Of a DNA stretch of 64,000 nt, positions 12,289-24,755 are shown in pieces. Source of the DNA: Anthopleura xanthogrammica. Lineage: Eukaryota; Cnidaria; Anthozoa; Actiniaria; Actiniidae. The stretch spans positions 13,468,082-13,532,081 of the forward strand of contig OZ025211.1 of the NCBI GenBank assembly GCA_964019055.1, written 5' to 3'. The translations under genes and the position numbers were made by a program. The notes under the pieces were generated by a model that searched no databases, had not been told where the DNA came from, and saw nothing but the letters and a program-made list of their open reading frames with translations. How positions within the stretch are numbered: the stretch's first letter is position 1; the number at the start of each line of letters is the position of its first letter.

Positions 12289-15200
12289 ATGGCGTGGAGA
12301 TGCGTGTTCTGTATCACATTTACAGCTTTATTATTATCAACGTTAGTTACTCACTTTAACTCAGAACATAAGTTACCCAATATAGGTCAAGATTGGAAAA
12401 TTCGTTGTAATATAGATGGTTGCACCAGGCAATACTCTAAGGTCAATTCCCTAACCAAACATATAAGAACCCACCATTCGCATTGGTTATTCTGCACTAA
12501 TAATGGCACCGGTGGCCAGCCAGTGATAGTGCATGGTAAGTATAATTATTATTCATTACATTTTATATATAGCCACTTTCATATCATTTAGAGGATGATA
12601 TCGATTGGAATTAAGTAATTAATGTCGTTAGCTGAAATGGTTTATTTGTTCTGGTCCAGGTGATGAAAGTACACAGACACATGTTGAGAGCGATATTCCA
12701 CAAGAAGTAGTATGTATATTTATTATATAAAATAATACTTCCGATTTTTCTGTACTTAGGAGATTACAAGAATATCGTACAATATAAGCGAATAATTTGG
12801 ATGAACCAAAGCTAAATCTAAAGATAGCCGCATCGAATCAGTAACATACGTATCGAAAATATTATACGGAACATTTCTCTCATAAACAAAGGAGTAAATG
12901 GTGTAGGATCGACGTTACCTGTGTAGGGCTTAACCCAAAGTCAACATGTTTGGATCGGAGCTTAGGAGGGTTGCATGAACATTTTTGCATACCATTACTC
13001 TAAGTTAAGCATATGTCTATGGCCAATAGACTAAATTTATGATTTTTCTCTTCGTTTGCTGTTGTTTTCAAATTGTTTTGAAAAAAGCTAGATTTCAGTC
13101 ATCTTGAGTTCATTTTCTCCTAGGTACATGACTCTGAAGCATGCAATAGTCCTAGGAGTGTGGCGTCTTCCATTTCTGAAGTCAACGATAGCCATGTCAA
13201 CGTCCCTTCTTTGGAAGTTCTTGGTAACCAGTTTTTATGTAAAATACGGGGCCAAAGTCATTTATCTGGAACAACAATACAAAACATTGCTATGTCGACA
13301 AATTATTTCCTGGAGCAAACTTTGGCAAGCGTAAACAGAAAAGTCGGAGAAATACTTGACGAATTCGGTACTTGTGGCGAGGAAAAAAAAAGAGTAGACA
13401 GAGTTTTTTCGGAGGCAGCACAAGAGATAAGCTTCTTGGGATCTCCAGTAACCGAAATATCAAGCAGACCTGAAAGCAATCCTCATTTGCCTCCTCAAAT
13501 CGTAAGTTTATCGCAGGGGTTATAGCGATTCTCAAAATTCTGCGAACTCGGTAGTTGCTAGTTGCACATTGGAATTTGGTTTTTCGTTGCCGCCAGCCAA
13601 AAATATCAAAGGTACCGACTGATTATCATTGATTGACGGAAGCGAAAAACCAATTTCACAACAAACCGTTGAAGTGTTTAGGTTCGCAGAATTTTGAGAA
13701 TCGTTGTAAAGACTCGAAATAGTTTTGTTTTCCTTCCTTTTAATAAAAGTCTGTTATGCTTCTTACTTAAAGGGGCACTTGAATTGAAAATCGATGAAAA
13801 TTGGAAATGACTTGAAACTTGGTTAAACGTATCTATATGGCCACGATAGTAGCCAAGCAACATATTTTCTTCACAATACATCAACATTAAACCCATGTAA
13901 ATCTCTTTTTTTGTGCTGTGCAACTAGTTAAGGAGTTTTTGATAGAAAAGTAATGGCGGATACCAACATGAAACTATACGTACCAAAAAAATTCGTTATT
14001 TAATAGCGATTAAAGGTATATGGGAGAGATTTGTTCAGGTCATTGAAGGTAAACATTAGATTCCTCTTATTTTGCTTTTTCCCCTTTGCAGCAACCTGTG
14101 AGATGTGTTTTAGGCCAACATCGCACGACAGCCAAGCGAAATAACAAGAAAAGAATCGTAGAAGTCGATGATGTTTTCTATTACATTCCAGTTCTAGAAA
14201 CAATTGGAGTTCAATTGAAGTGCACTGAAATATTGGATATGGTATTGTACAACACCCCTAAAAACACAAATCCCAATATTCTTCAGGATCTATGTGATGG
14301 TTCATTTTTTAAAACACATGAATTATTTTCTAACGATGAACGGGCTCTACAAATATTAGTGTATTACGATGATGTAAACTTTGTCAATCCAATGACGAAC
14401 AAGCCGCACAAAATTAGTATGTTTTACTACCAGCTTGGGAATTTGCCCACAGAATGCAGATCGAAACTCAGGTGTATACATTTATTCGCGGTGTCAAAAA
14501 CAGCCCATATTTCAAATCCTGCTTATGGCTTTGACAAAATAGTGGAACCGCTAGTGAAAGACTTAAAACTGTTGGGTAGGGACCGTGGTTTTACATTTTC
14601 CCTGGGACCTTCCGATAATGTTATAAATTTAAGAGGAGCATTTTTTCATGTATTGCCGATACACCAGCGAGCCAGAAGGCTGGCGGATTTAAGGAGGGTG
14701 TAGGCGGATCACGAAGGAAATGCCGACATTGCATGGCCACATTTCATACAATGCAAATTGGTTTTACGGAAGAGGATTTCAATTTGCGTGATATTGACGA
14801 ACACAAAAAACATTTATCCAAAGTAGAAAACACTGGTTCGGGATTCCTTAAAGCATTCTATTCCAAATTTTACGAGATAAACCGAAAAACAAAACTGATG
14901 GATGCTCCCTACTTTGATCCATGTGAACAGCTTCCTCAAGACGTGATGCATGTTTTCTTGGAGGGTGTGGTTGCCTATGAATTGAGACTTTTTATTCATT
15001 ATTATATCCTGGAAGTTAATGCTTTTGGATTAACCGACTTGAATACTAAAATACAAAACTTCCCATATGGATATAGTCATCGCAAAAACAAGCCTTCGAT
15101 AATATTGGAACGCGATTTAAATCAGCAATCACACACAAATCTTGGACAGAATGCGTCCCAAATGTGGTTACTGTCTTGCGTCCTGCCTTTAATTCTAGCT

Positions 15201-16040
15201 GATTTCATTGATACGAATTCTGAAAGATGGAAATGTCTCATTTCATTGCTGGAAATTATGTCTGTATGCCTTTCACACAAAATTTCTATCCCAGCCGTAT
15301 TGTATATGAAACGAGCAATTAAAGAGCACTTGGGTCTATTTAAGAAAATATATCCCCAAGCCAACATTATTCCGAAACAACATTATTTGGTTCATTTGCC
15401 TTCACAGACATTGAAGTTTGGTCCATTGATTCGCCTATGGTGTATGCGTTTTGAAGCCAAACATTCGTATTTTAAAGAAGAAGCCAGGCATGTTAAAAAT
15501 TTCAAAAATCTTCCTTTTTCTTTGGCCAAAAGGTACATAAACAGCTTCCAAGCCGACAGCATAAGGCTCCACGAGAAAGATACAAGCACTGTATTTAATG
15601 AAAATACAACTTTTGGTGTAACGAGGGAACTGAATGGAACTCAAAAGGACAGCGCAAAGTCATACATAAAAAGATTTTATGATCATGAAGTAAGTGCTTT
15701 ACATGAAGTGGACACGGTGCACATACGTGGAATCCATTATAAAAGTAACGAACAATCTTGTTATTTGCACATCGGTTTCCTTGATGAGTTGCCGAAGTTT
15801 GGACGCATTCAAAAAATATGGTTTGAACCCAACCACGGAATATATTTTGGGTTACAAGTAATGACAACTTTGAAATATAATGACATTTTCAACACATTCC
15901 AAATACAAGAGCAAGAATTACCTGAGGGATTGGAAATTACTCATTATGAAAATTTGGATGTTCCTTTTATTTTCCATTCCTATAGATTCAGAAATGATAT
16001 GCATGTCATTGTCAAGGAGAATCCATTTTCATACACTTGA
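12289..16040 (+). pseudogene. CACTA-like transposase with N-terminal C2H2 fingers, four exons, one frameshift
   Basis: Exons are 12289..12535, 12660..12709, 13124..13501 and 14092..16040, with GT-AG introns and compatible phases. Exon 1 encodes two C2H2-type fingers (C5-C8-H22-H27 and C40-C45-H58-H62). The last exon carries the transposase-like core: RKCRHCMA (a CxxC pair), then QLPQDVMHVFLEGV. The D-x-MH-x-x-x-x-G signature recurs in the second element of this window as DPMHNLFLG, and I associate it with the CACTA/EnSpm (tnp2-type) clan. Near 14655 the frame shifts: one frame runs to a stop at 14703 while the next resumes with DTPASQKAGGFKEG. A single lost base explains this. The product would be about 870 residues. 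Apart from the shift it is intact, so the element decayed recently. Confidence 0.65.
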
Positions 16041-16174
16041 AGACAAGATTTACAGTGCAACTACTAACAACCAAAGCCACCCCGAAGCAAGGTCTATAAG
16101 CGTTTTTAATACTCCTTCCCCGTGTATACACCATCATATGTAATACGTTTACAATGAAGTTATCGCGTTTTGCA

Positions 16175-16180
16175 AATAAA
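16175..16180 (+). terminator. Poly(A) signal for the 12.3-16.0 kb gene
   Basis: AATAAA lies 135 bp after the stop codon at 16040, followed within 10 bp by a second AATAAA-like run. Confidence 0.5.
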
Positions 16181-16637
16181 GAAAAATAAAAGTTTCATCA
16201 ATGAATAAACGTTACGTTTTATTTTTCGTTCGTGAATTCTGAATTTTAACCACATAAACCTGAATACTCCTTTTTACGGCAAAGTTATTTCGACAAATGG
16301 AGCTTTGGGGTTTTCCCTGCTGCCTTTTTATGCTTTTGCGCGACACCGCATTGCAGATATGCACGGGCTCAATGCTAACAAGTTTTGTGGTTAGTCATGC
16401 AGACCTGGTTACAAAAAAATTAACTAGTGATTTATGAATTTGATTTAAAATTTGTTTGGGTGGCCTTGGTTCAAGTAGTCGCACTGTAAGGTCAAATGTT
16501 GAAAAGATTTCGTTACAACTCACTTTTTTGTAAGTAAGAATTAAATCCCTCGAACCTCGGCTTTTAGCCATACATCTAATTGAAAAATCATTGTCATGTT
16601 GAGAAAAGGTCGATTCGTGTTCATTTGAATATTCCGA

Positions 16638-16871
16638 AGAGGGTCCTGAAGGGGTAAAATGGAAACTGGGATTTGCTTGTTTTTGAGGCTGGGAAATGGG
16701 ATTTGATGCACTGGGACTGGGATTTACAATAAAAGAACAATAGAAAGTGGGAGTGGGATTGAAAATTTGAGCAGAACTATGGTATTGATGGGTTTTGTAA
16801 CTGTGGGATTTGGTCAAAATATAAACTGGGAAATGGGATTCGGACCCCCCCCCCCCCTTCAGGACCCTCTC
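16638..16871. mobile_element. MITE, copy A of a GGGATTT-rich family
   Basis: The ends AGAGGGTCCTGAAGGGG (16638-16654) and its reverse complement (16855-16871) are inverted repeats. The interior holds repeated CTGGGATTT and GGGAAATGGGATT words. A related sequence lies at 36919-37062 in the same orientation. Noncoding. Confidence 0.75.
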
Positions 16872-17072
16872 TGAAGCATGGTTCCGATGTTACATGTTTC
16901 AACCCCCTTATGAGTTTCTGATAGAGCGTAATCTCGGTCCATCTATTGTGCTGTACATCAATAAATAATAATCGCCAAACACTGGTCTTGTGGTTGATGA
17001 AGAATAATTTACATTTTTCCAGTTTGGTCCGGGAAATAAAGGGAAATAAATCAAAAACTTGCAAAAACGATG

Positions 17073-17345
17073 AATCAATCAATCAATCAATATTTTTATT
17101 CTTCTTTGATATGTAATAATAAAAAGAGTTATTTACAAAATATCCAATAAGTAATGTACACGACAAATATTTACAAGAATGGAATAATTTACATATAAAG
17201 AGAAAAGGTCATCCTAAATAGCATAAACTAATCGAGAGGATGACCTAACTTTACAATAATAAATGATATATTTAAAAAAATTACTTAAATTTGTATTCCC
17301 AAAATTATATATACAAATAATTAATTAAATAATAGTTCTACAAAA
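17073..17345 (-). mobile_element. 3' end of a truncated LINE with (ATTG)n tail
   Basis: On the minus strand the sequence ends AATAAAAATATTGATTGATTGATTGATTCA, that is, an A-rich 3' end followed by four ATTG repeats. Simple tails like this are typical of target-primed insertion. Upstream of it (17100-17345) is AT-rich 3'-UTR-like sequence with no ORF. The family is not determined. Confidence 0.5.
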
Positions 17346-17726
17346 AGATTTAAGTGATGGTTTTTCCTTCAATTTCCATGAATAGATATTTATTAGTTTT
17401 AAGAATACTTGCTGGTAATAAGAACCAAGTGAACTAGATGTAAGAATGGAAATGTGCTTTTTAGCAACCATACCTTAAAACCAGTTATGCACATTTTATT
17501 GTGTGGTGAAACAAGCTATTTCGACTTAAAATGTATTTCAAGTTTATAATCGTAACCTTGAAATAATAATCACGGCTTAAAATAACATTACTTCAATCTT
17601 GTTTTAATAATATCAGTACTTAATTTGCATGGACATTTACTTAAAACTTGAAATAATATTTCCAAACTTAAATTCATAATATTCAGTTACTTATTTCAAT
17701 CCATAAGGCACTCGAATTAAGAAAAT
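17346..17726. other. No supported gene
   Basis: AT-rich sequence with several scattered CTTAAA/TTTAAG words. Nothing coding recognised. Confidence 0.5.
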
Positions 17727-17729
17727 CAC

Positions 17730-17876
17730 TTTAAGAGTGTTCTGATTCAATTCTTCGAGAACCTTTTGCTGTATCACTGCATTCGCTCTCACCTCCTCTC
17801 TCAAATTTTTGTTTTCTTCGATGACCCTTTCAAGCAAATTTACGTAGTGATCGGGTAAACTTATTTCTTCAGCCAT
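17730..17876 (-). CDS. Possible first exon, coiled-coil peptide
   Basis: The ATG at 17876 opens 49 codons (MAEEISLPDHYVNLLERV...) of a charged heptad-like helix. They end exactly at an AAA|GTGATT splice-donor-like site at 17730. It is divergent from the CACTA-like gene that starts at 18111, about 235 bp away, so both may share a bidirectional promoter region. No following exon was recognised. It could be a second gene of the neighbouring transposon or a host gene start. Confidence 0.35.
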
Positions 17877-18110
17877 TGCCTTATTAACAGAGGAAAGATG
17901 AACCTTCACTTCAACATCAAGCAACAACACCACAGCGGACAGCGGATATCGATACAGCCTGCCGACTCTATGTCGTTCCTGGGAACGAGGTTAAGCTAAG
18001 TGATTGGTCGACATACACACGTGATCACCAAGCATTCTCGTACCCAGGCCATCTTATTACGGACAACTTAACATAGCGCGCTGTAGCAGCTCAGCATCGT
18101 GTAATATAAA

Positions 18111-21100
18111 ATGTCTTTACCACGATTTCGTTTCCGAAAGCAAAGTAGTATCTACTGTGGCCATTGTGAGGAATATTTGTCAAGAACCTCTTTTTGGAGA
18201 CATCGAAAGGCATATTATAATGACAAGTCAGGAAAATGGACAAAGAAAACTACGAAAACATCCCCTTTCAAGCAAAATCTCATGTTAGCACAGCTGAACG
18301 CTCACAGGCTTTTCAGAGCAATTTTGCTACTTCTGATAGTGAAAACTCTGACATGGAAATGGAAATTACAGGTAATTTTTAGAAGCGAAATTTTACTGTC
18401 ATATCTATCTTAAGGCTTTTTGTGAGTCATAAGTAAGCTTATTGGAAGAAAAAAAATACTAGGTATTTATGAATTGGAATTTGACGTCTGGCACAACATG
18501 CTGCAGCAAACGCAAAAATAAGCAAGCTTTAATACGGTTCCATAGGCTTTTACAGGTCCGGATGAAACTCTAGATAGGATTTTACGGCTTTATACACTGA
18601 ATACCCGATATGGCAGCCACAAGGATTGATTTTGTTATTAACTGATCGCGTCTTATGTTACCATAGCAATGCAAAAACTGAGCAATACCAACACTTAATT
18701 GCCATTGATTATAATTTCCATGTCTTTCATATTACAGAACAATGAAAAAAATTTCATACTACAGAATCTAAAATAACTGGGAGATGTTTAGTTTTATTTT
18801 GGATAAGTAAATTTTATCTCGTATTACAGTTATTGTCAAAAAGGTTGTCCTGTGAAAAAAGACTTAAAGACCGAAAGAAGTATCACGCGATATTAGATAT
18901 TACTCTGATTTTTTAACCCTAATCCTTACTATTTCAGATTTTTAATGTTTTGACTTTATTTACTCCATAGGTGAAGTTAGCCAAGAAAACGAACATAGCC
19001 AAGAGAAAGAGCAACCAGAGTGTGATCATGTGGAAGTTGTCGACAGTGATGCAATGGTATGAAAACAATAATTATAATAATTATTAGACAAGTTAAATTT
19101 CATGAATATTTAAAAGTGGAACAATTATGTGATTATATCATTAAAGTAATTATTATCATTATTTATAAAAAAATATATGTTGGCACTGTTTTTTTAATAT
19201 ACTAAACAAGGGTTGATGCCATGTGTTGGGGGGGGGGTCATTGTGGCATGTTTTTTACCATCTGATTTTAAGTTTTGATTTGTCTGCTTTCATTCAAGGA
19301 GGATGAATCAGAAACTGATGGTGAGGATAAATCCAGCTGTGGGTGTGAAAGTGATGAGGAAATATGGCCTGAGGAAGATGCTGCTCAGCTACTTCAAGAC
19401 CTAACTGGCGAGGCACTTCCAGAACCCAGCCCTGATAAAACAACTTTACAATCCCTGAAATATTTACTTCAGTGGTTCGTTTACTTCATTCTGTTGTGGC
19501 AAGCAACATGTAAGATAAGCGATAATGGTGTGGAATGGCTACTGCGTTTTCTTTTCCAATTTCTACATTCCGTTGGAATTACCTGTGACAATGAATACTT
19601 AACTAAGTTGGCATTAATGTTTCCCAGTTTCTTATACCTAGCACATCAGCTCATAACGTTTAATCGTGATAACTTTACAAAATTTGTGGTATGTCCAAAA
19701 TGCTGCACACTATACAGTCTCGACAGTTGCACTGTACACGTTGGCAACCAACTAGTACCTAGAATATGTTCTGTAAAAGCTTTTACAAAAGGTCGCTCAA
19801 AAGAGTGTGGAACAGCTTTGGCAAAGAAAGTTATTTTATAAAATGGCAAAGTGTATTTCTACCCTCATAAATTATATTGCATAAGCAGTGTAATCAATCA
19901 GCTTGAAACAGTCCATAAAAGACCAGGTATTCCTGAAATGTGTGAACAGTGGAGGCAAAGAAATACGGAACAAGGAATTATGAATGATATATATGATGGA
20001 AAAATATGGAAAGATTTCCTCGTTTATAAAGGCAAAGATTTTTTAAACAGTCCAAGAAATCTAGCATTTGGTATTAATGTGGATTGGTTTCAGCCTTTTA
20101 AACACAGAAAAGACAGATCAGTTGGTGCAATCTACTTGGTGCTTCTTAATCTTCCTCGTCAAGAACGATATAAATGGGAAAACATTATTGTAGCAGGGAT
20201 TATACCAGAATTAAGTAAAGAACCAAAGTCAGTAAACCCTTTTAAGATACTCTGCTATTGATCCAATGCACAATTTGTTTTTGGGAACTGCAAAACACAT
20301 GTTTAAACTTTGGCTAGCAAGAGATCTCCTAAATCAACAAAAATTTAACTTCTAGAGGAAAAGATCAAGTCTGTAGATGTTGCGACTGGTTTTGGCAGAT
20401 TACCTCATAAGATATCATCCAATTACGGTAGTTACACTGCATCTCAATGGAAAACTGGACATTAGTGTATGTTTATGTGTTTATCTGTTTATGTGCTGAA
20501 TGAAATCATTCCTCAAGATCATCTTAGATGCTGGCAAACATTTGTTCTTGCTTGTCAGTACTTGGTTAATCCAATAATTTCTACTGATGATGTGCTAAAA
20601 GCTGATTTATTATTTCTAAAGTTTGGAAAACAAGTTCAGCATCTGTATGGGAAAAGCAGTATTACCCCAAATATGCATCTCCACTGCCATCTCAAGGAAT
20701 GCATTATGGATTTTTGCCCTGCACATGTATTTTGGTGCTTCAGTTTAGAAGGATTTAATGGTATCCTTGGTGCAACACAATTGAATGGGAAGTCTATTGA
20801 AGTGCAGATGATGAGAAAGCTGTTAGCAGGAAAGTATATGTGGAATGTACAGTTTCCAGAAGAGTTTAAAAGCCACTTTGCACCTTTTTTTGAAGAAAAA
20901 AGGAAAAGCTTTGTAGAACAGTTCAACCCACTTAATGCCTTCAAACTTTTCAAGAGTGCAACCTGCTACAACTTACAAGATATTGTCTGGAGCAACTTGG
21001 AAATTGTAGGATTACCAATCTCTTATAAAAATGAAGTCATAGAAGCAGATGATTTAAAATTGTTGCACTCTACTTATAAAATAATTTATCCTGATAGCAA

Positions 21101-21526
21101 CATACCATTATCATCACTGTCATTAACATGCAGGAAATATAGAAAGATATTTCTTGGAGGTGAAACGTTTGGCTCAAAGATGGAAAGCAGAAGTCTTCGA
21201 TCTGCAAGGGTTTTAGCTCTTGGACAGAAATAGATGGAAATATTAACCCTTCAGCCTTTATCAGACCAGGACAAGTTAATTGTTACATTAAACATTGCAT
21301 AGAGATAAATGAGGTACCTCTTCAGCACATTTTTGCTTGTGTCTGGTGGTATAGCATTGATCAGGATCAGGATCACTTTGGGAAACCAATTCAAGTTTGG
21401 AAGCTGAATGAGTTTGACAATCCTGGCCCATCTACTTACATGCCAGTTCAGCGCATAAAACATACTTTTGCCTCTTGTAACATAGAGATGGATGGTGAAA
21501 AGAAGTTGGTACTTTCCTATAACTAA
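18111..21526 (+). pseudogene. CACTA/EnSpm-like (tnp2-type) transposase, degraded
   Basis: The first exon starts MSLPRFRFRK and carries a CGHC-x11-H zinc-finger-like motif, then shifts frame near 18245. Exons 18971..19059 and from 19299 onward are acidic. The core then reads DGKIWKDFLVYKGKDFL, FGINVDWFQPFKHR, VGAIYLVLLNLPRQERYKWE, DPMHNLFLG (about 20261), then PNMHLHCHLKECIMDFCPAHVFWCF and FNGILGATQLNGKSIEVQMMR. These blocks in this order are characteristic of animal CACTA-type transposases. The reading frame changes at least four times: near 18245, 19841, 20250-20470 and 21225. The gene is therefore dead. After the last shift, the C-terminal block (INPSAFIRPGQV to the stop at 21524) is still readable. 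Terminal repeats were not located. Confidence 0.75.
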
Positions 21527-21802
21527 TTTTGTGAACTTTTGAAAACCAAACATTATTGAACTTTTGAGCTTTCAAATTTAGGGATCTATTTTTTTAAATA
21601 AAATGTGCAGCTAAGTGGTCAGTACAAAGTACTAGTATAAATAAGGGCCCTGCGTATAACAAAACATACCAAAACACATAGATACAAAAGAAAATGAAGA
21701 ATGAAATATTTTTTAAATGTACTATTAGATGTTTTATCAAAGCACAGTTCCTCTCTATTAATAAGCTATGATGAATATTATCCTAGGCCTACTCCTCGGT
21801 AT

Positions 21803-21870
21803 GACCTTGTAGCTTAGCTGGTAGAGCAACTGGAGTACTAACCCGAGGGTTGGGGTTCAAAATCCAGATT
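21803..21870 (+). repeat. tRNA-like sequence, probable SINE head
   Basis: TAGCTTAGCTGGTAGAGCA matches an A-box consensus, and GGTTCAAAATCC about 30 bp later resembles a B box. The acceptor stem does not pair well and no CCA or discriminator is obvious. This reads as a tRNA-derived SINE promoter or tRNA pseudogene rather than a working tRNA. Confidence 0.55.
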
Positions 21871-21974
21871 GCAGATTACATGCAAGTCAAATTAAAAATA
21901 TTTCATGCACATTTTTGAGTGATCACTTCACTTGTGTGTATTTCAAAGAGTTCAAATAGCACTTGTACGCCATG

Positions 21975-22290
21975 TTTTACGCCACCTTTATCAGTCGACT
22001 GTAAAGAATGGCTTAAACTAACTTTACGAGCATCCGTAAATGTGTCGTAAAGCTAAATGACTGTAAAGAATGCCCTAAGTTAACTTTACGAGCATCCATT
22101 AATGTGGCGTAAAGCTGAATGACATACTTTACGCCAAGTTTACTTTACACCCTTATCAGTCGACTGTAAAGAATGGCTTAAGTTAACTTTACGACATCCG
22201 TAAATGTGTCGTAAAGCTGAATGACTGTAAAGAATGCCTTAAGTTAACTTTACGAGCATCCGTAAACGTGGCATAAAGCTCAATAACAAA
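21975..22290. repeat. Compound tandem repeat, 165-bp higher-order unit
   Basis: GACTGTAAAGAATG recurs at 21997, 22059, 22162 and 22223. Pairs of about 61-bp half-units form a larger 165-bp unit present twice. GTAAAG and its complement CTTTAC recur many times, so local hairpins are possible. It follows the tRNA-like head. Confidence 0.8.
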
Positions 22291-22848
22291 CTTTACGCCG
22301 TGTTTATGCTACCTTTAAGGCATTTTACGTAAAGTTCAACTTTAAGCAGAAATAACTTCCTTTAACTTACAGCTTAAATTTTATTCGCTGACTTTATGCC
22401 GCTTTACGCTAAAATTAAAGTGCTGTAAATCTGAATTTTGGTCCTGTGTTAGGAGATAGAAATATAATATTAGGCTTGAGATGCTATTTGTAATTATATA
22501 ATTTATTAGTGTACAGACCTTTTGTAATCATTATAACAAACCCCATTAACGATAAGCCACAATAATACACTAGTTCTCTACAAAAAAATAATGAAACAGG
22601 CAATTGCTTTGTGGTCTGAAAAATAGGTCTCTAATATATTTTAATATATTTTAATATATATTAAAATATAAGATCCTCGCAAGTGAAAGCAGATGGCACC
22701 AGAGAAAATGGACTGAGGCTTGTCTCATAGCTAAAAACAATAATGTAATATTTAATAGAGATAGCGGAAGGACAATCCCGCCATGCTACGAACCTATTCT
22801 CAAAAAAATTCTTATAATTTTCTAAATTATTTCTTTAATGTTTGCTTT

Positions 22849-23848
22849 CATTCATTCATTCATTCATTCATTCATTCATTCATTCATTCATTCATTCATT
22901 CATTCATTCGTTCATTCGTTCATTCGTTCATTCGTTCATTCGTTCATTCGTTCATTCGTTCATTCGTTCATTCGTTCATTCGTTCATTCGTTCATTCGTT
23001 CATTCGTTCATTCGTTCATTCGTTCATTCGTTCATTCGTTCATTCGTTCATTCGTTCATTCGTTCATTCGTTCATTCGTTCATTCGTTCATTCGTTCATT
23101 CGTTCATTCGTTCATTCGTTCATTCGTTCATTCGTTCATTCGTTCATTCGTTCATTCGTTCATTCGTTCATTCGTTCATTCGTTCATTCGTTCATTCGTT
23201 CATTCGTTCATTCGTTCATTCGTTCATTCGTTCATTCGTTCATTCGTTCATTCGTTCATTCCTTCATTCGTTCATTCGTTCATTCGTTCATTCGTTCATT
23301 CGTTCATTCGTTCATTCGTTCATTCGTTCATTCGTTCATTCGTTCATTCGTTCATTCGTTCATTCGTTCATTCGTTCATTCGTTCATTCGTTCATTCGTT
23401 CATTCGTTCATTCGTTCATTCGTTCATTCGTTCATTCGTTCATTCGTTCATTCGTTCATTCGTTCATTCGTTCATTCGTTCATTCGTTCATTCGTTCATT
23501 CGTTCATTCGTTCATTCGTTCATTCGTTCATTCGTTCATTCGTTCATTCGTTCATTCGTTCATTCGTTCATTCGTTCATTCGTTCATCCATTCATTCATT
23601 CATTCACTCATTCACTCATTCATTCATTCATTCATTCATTCATACATTCATACATTCATACATTCATACATTCATACATTCATACATTCATACATTCATA
23701 CATTCATACGTTCATACGTTCGTACGTTCGTACGTTCATCCATTCATTCATTCATTCATTCACTCATTCACTCATTCATCCATTCATTCATTTATTCATT
23801 CATTCTTTCATTTATTCTTTCATTCTTTTATTCATTCTTTCATTCATT
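22849..23848. repeat. 1-kb microsatellite: CATT, CATTCGTT and CATACATT blocks
   Basis: About 15 CATT units come first, then roughly 85 copies of CATTCGTT with only one visible substitution (near 23261), then CATT/CACT variants, about nine CATACATT units (23641-23710), and a decaying CATT tail. Because 8-bp and 4-bp units lack stop codons, all three plus frames stay open as Ser-Phe-Ile/Val-His/Arg repeats. There is no reason to think they are translated. Confidence 0.97.
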
Positions 23849-23879
23849 AATCATATTTATTTATCTTATTTTATATAGT

Positions 23880-24198
23880 TTATTTATATTCATCTTAGGT
23901 CCTATCTAGAATTGGTTTAAACCGTACATTAGTGTTCCTAAGTTCTTTTGCTCGCGCTTTATTTTCTACAGTGCGCGCTCTGTCTCTTTCCTGTTAGGTT
24001 CGTTTAGATCTGTTTATACACGTAGATCGTATTGTTTCTCTGATTGGTCCTTGTATTCGTAAAACGCAAATCGCACGCGCTTATAGTCTTTAAATAATTT
24101 GAATCGTTGTAAAACATACTTTTCGCCCTGATGATGCACTAGAAGTGCGAAAGCTCGGTATTATATTAAAAAATAGTGGAAGAAACAAACGTAAACAA
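23880..24198 (+). repeat. Dispersed repeat, longer copy, with CTGATGA...GAAA hairpin
   Basis: From about 24027 to 24198 this sequence is repeated in inverted orientation at 26056-26223. Both copies end at the same point (AAACAAACGTAAACAA) and the second is shorter at its other end, suggesting 5'-truncated retroposition. CTGATGA (24128), a 5-bp hairpin GCACT-AGA-AGTGC, then GAAA (24149) resemble the hammerhead core, but I see no convincing stems I and III. Confidence 0.6.
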
Positions 24199-24239
24199 TA
24201 TTTTAATATATTTTAATATATTTAAAAAAATTACTTGTG

Positions 24240-24612
24240 ATTCAGGAAAATTGATATATATATGGTCTATACAAGTCCTATTATCAGTCGTATAACAGGA
24301 TACCAGTTGTCTGTAATTATCATTGATAAACAAATTATACAGGGGTGCTCTTTCCTTTTCATATAGCCAGTTAATATTGAAATCTCCAATGAATATGTTA
24401 AAGGTAGTTGATAACATATTAAGTATTTGCCTTAATGAACTACATAGCTGCCTTGCTGGTATGCCTGGAGGGCGATATACACTAATAACTGATTACAGTG
24501 GAGGGATCATGATTCTTAAGACAGTCATTTCAACACCACCTGTGTTGTAGCAATAAGGATAACCTGGATAATAATCAAGCTTACTATAGACTACCGTTCT
24601 TCCAAATGGCCG
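24240..24612 (-). pseudogene. Endonuclease (EEP fold) fragment of Helentron
   Basis: The minus-strand reading includes VYRPPGIPARQLCSSL, then FIGDFNINWL (the GDFN motif of AP-endonuclease-like domains) and CIDHIYIN. One in-frame stop lies near 24490. It directly follows the PIF1-like part, which is the domain order of Helentrons. The match to LINE endonucleases is generic, so the context decides the call. Confidence 0.6.
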
Positions 24613-24755
24613 TATATTGGTTGACATACTACTTGACACTTGACATAAATAGGATGCAGGACAAGTTCAAGATTGCCTTTAGTTCTAAGACGTTCCATCT
24701 CTTCCTGAACATCTTGACAAACCGCTATTTTGTTTTCACATTGGTCAGTGATATG

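Noticed and set aside
21803..21870. Functional tRNA gene
   Set aside because: A and B boxes are recognisable, but the acceptor stem does not pair and the B box is imperfect, so a SINE head or pseudogene is more likely.
22783..23909. Three long open frames encoding Ser-Phe-Ile-His/Ser-Phe-Val-Arg repeats
   Set aside because: They are produced by the stop-free CATT/CATTCGTT microsatellite in all three plus frames; no start context, splice signals or conserved flanks.
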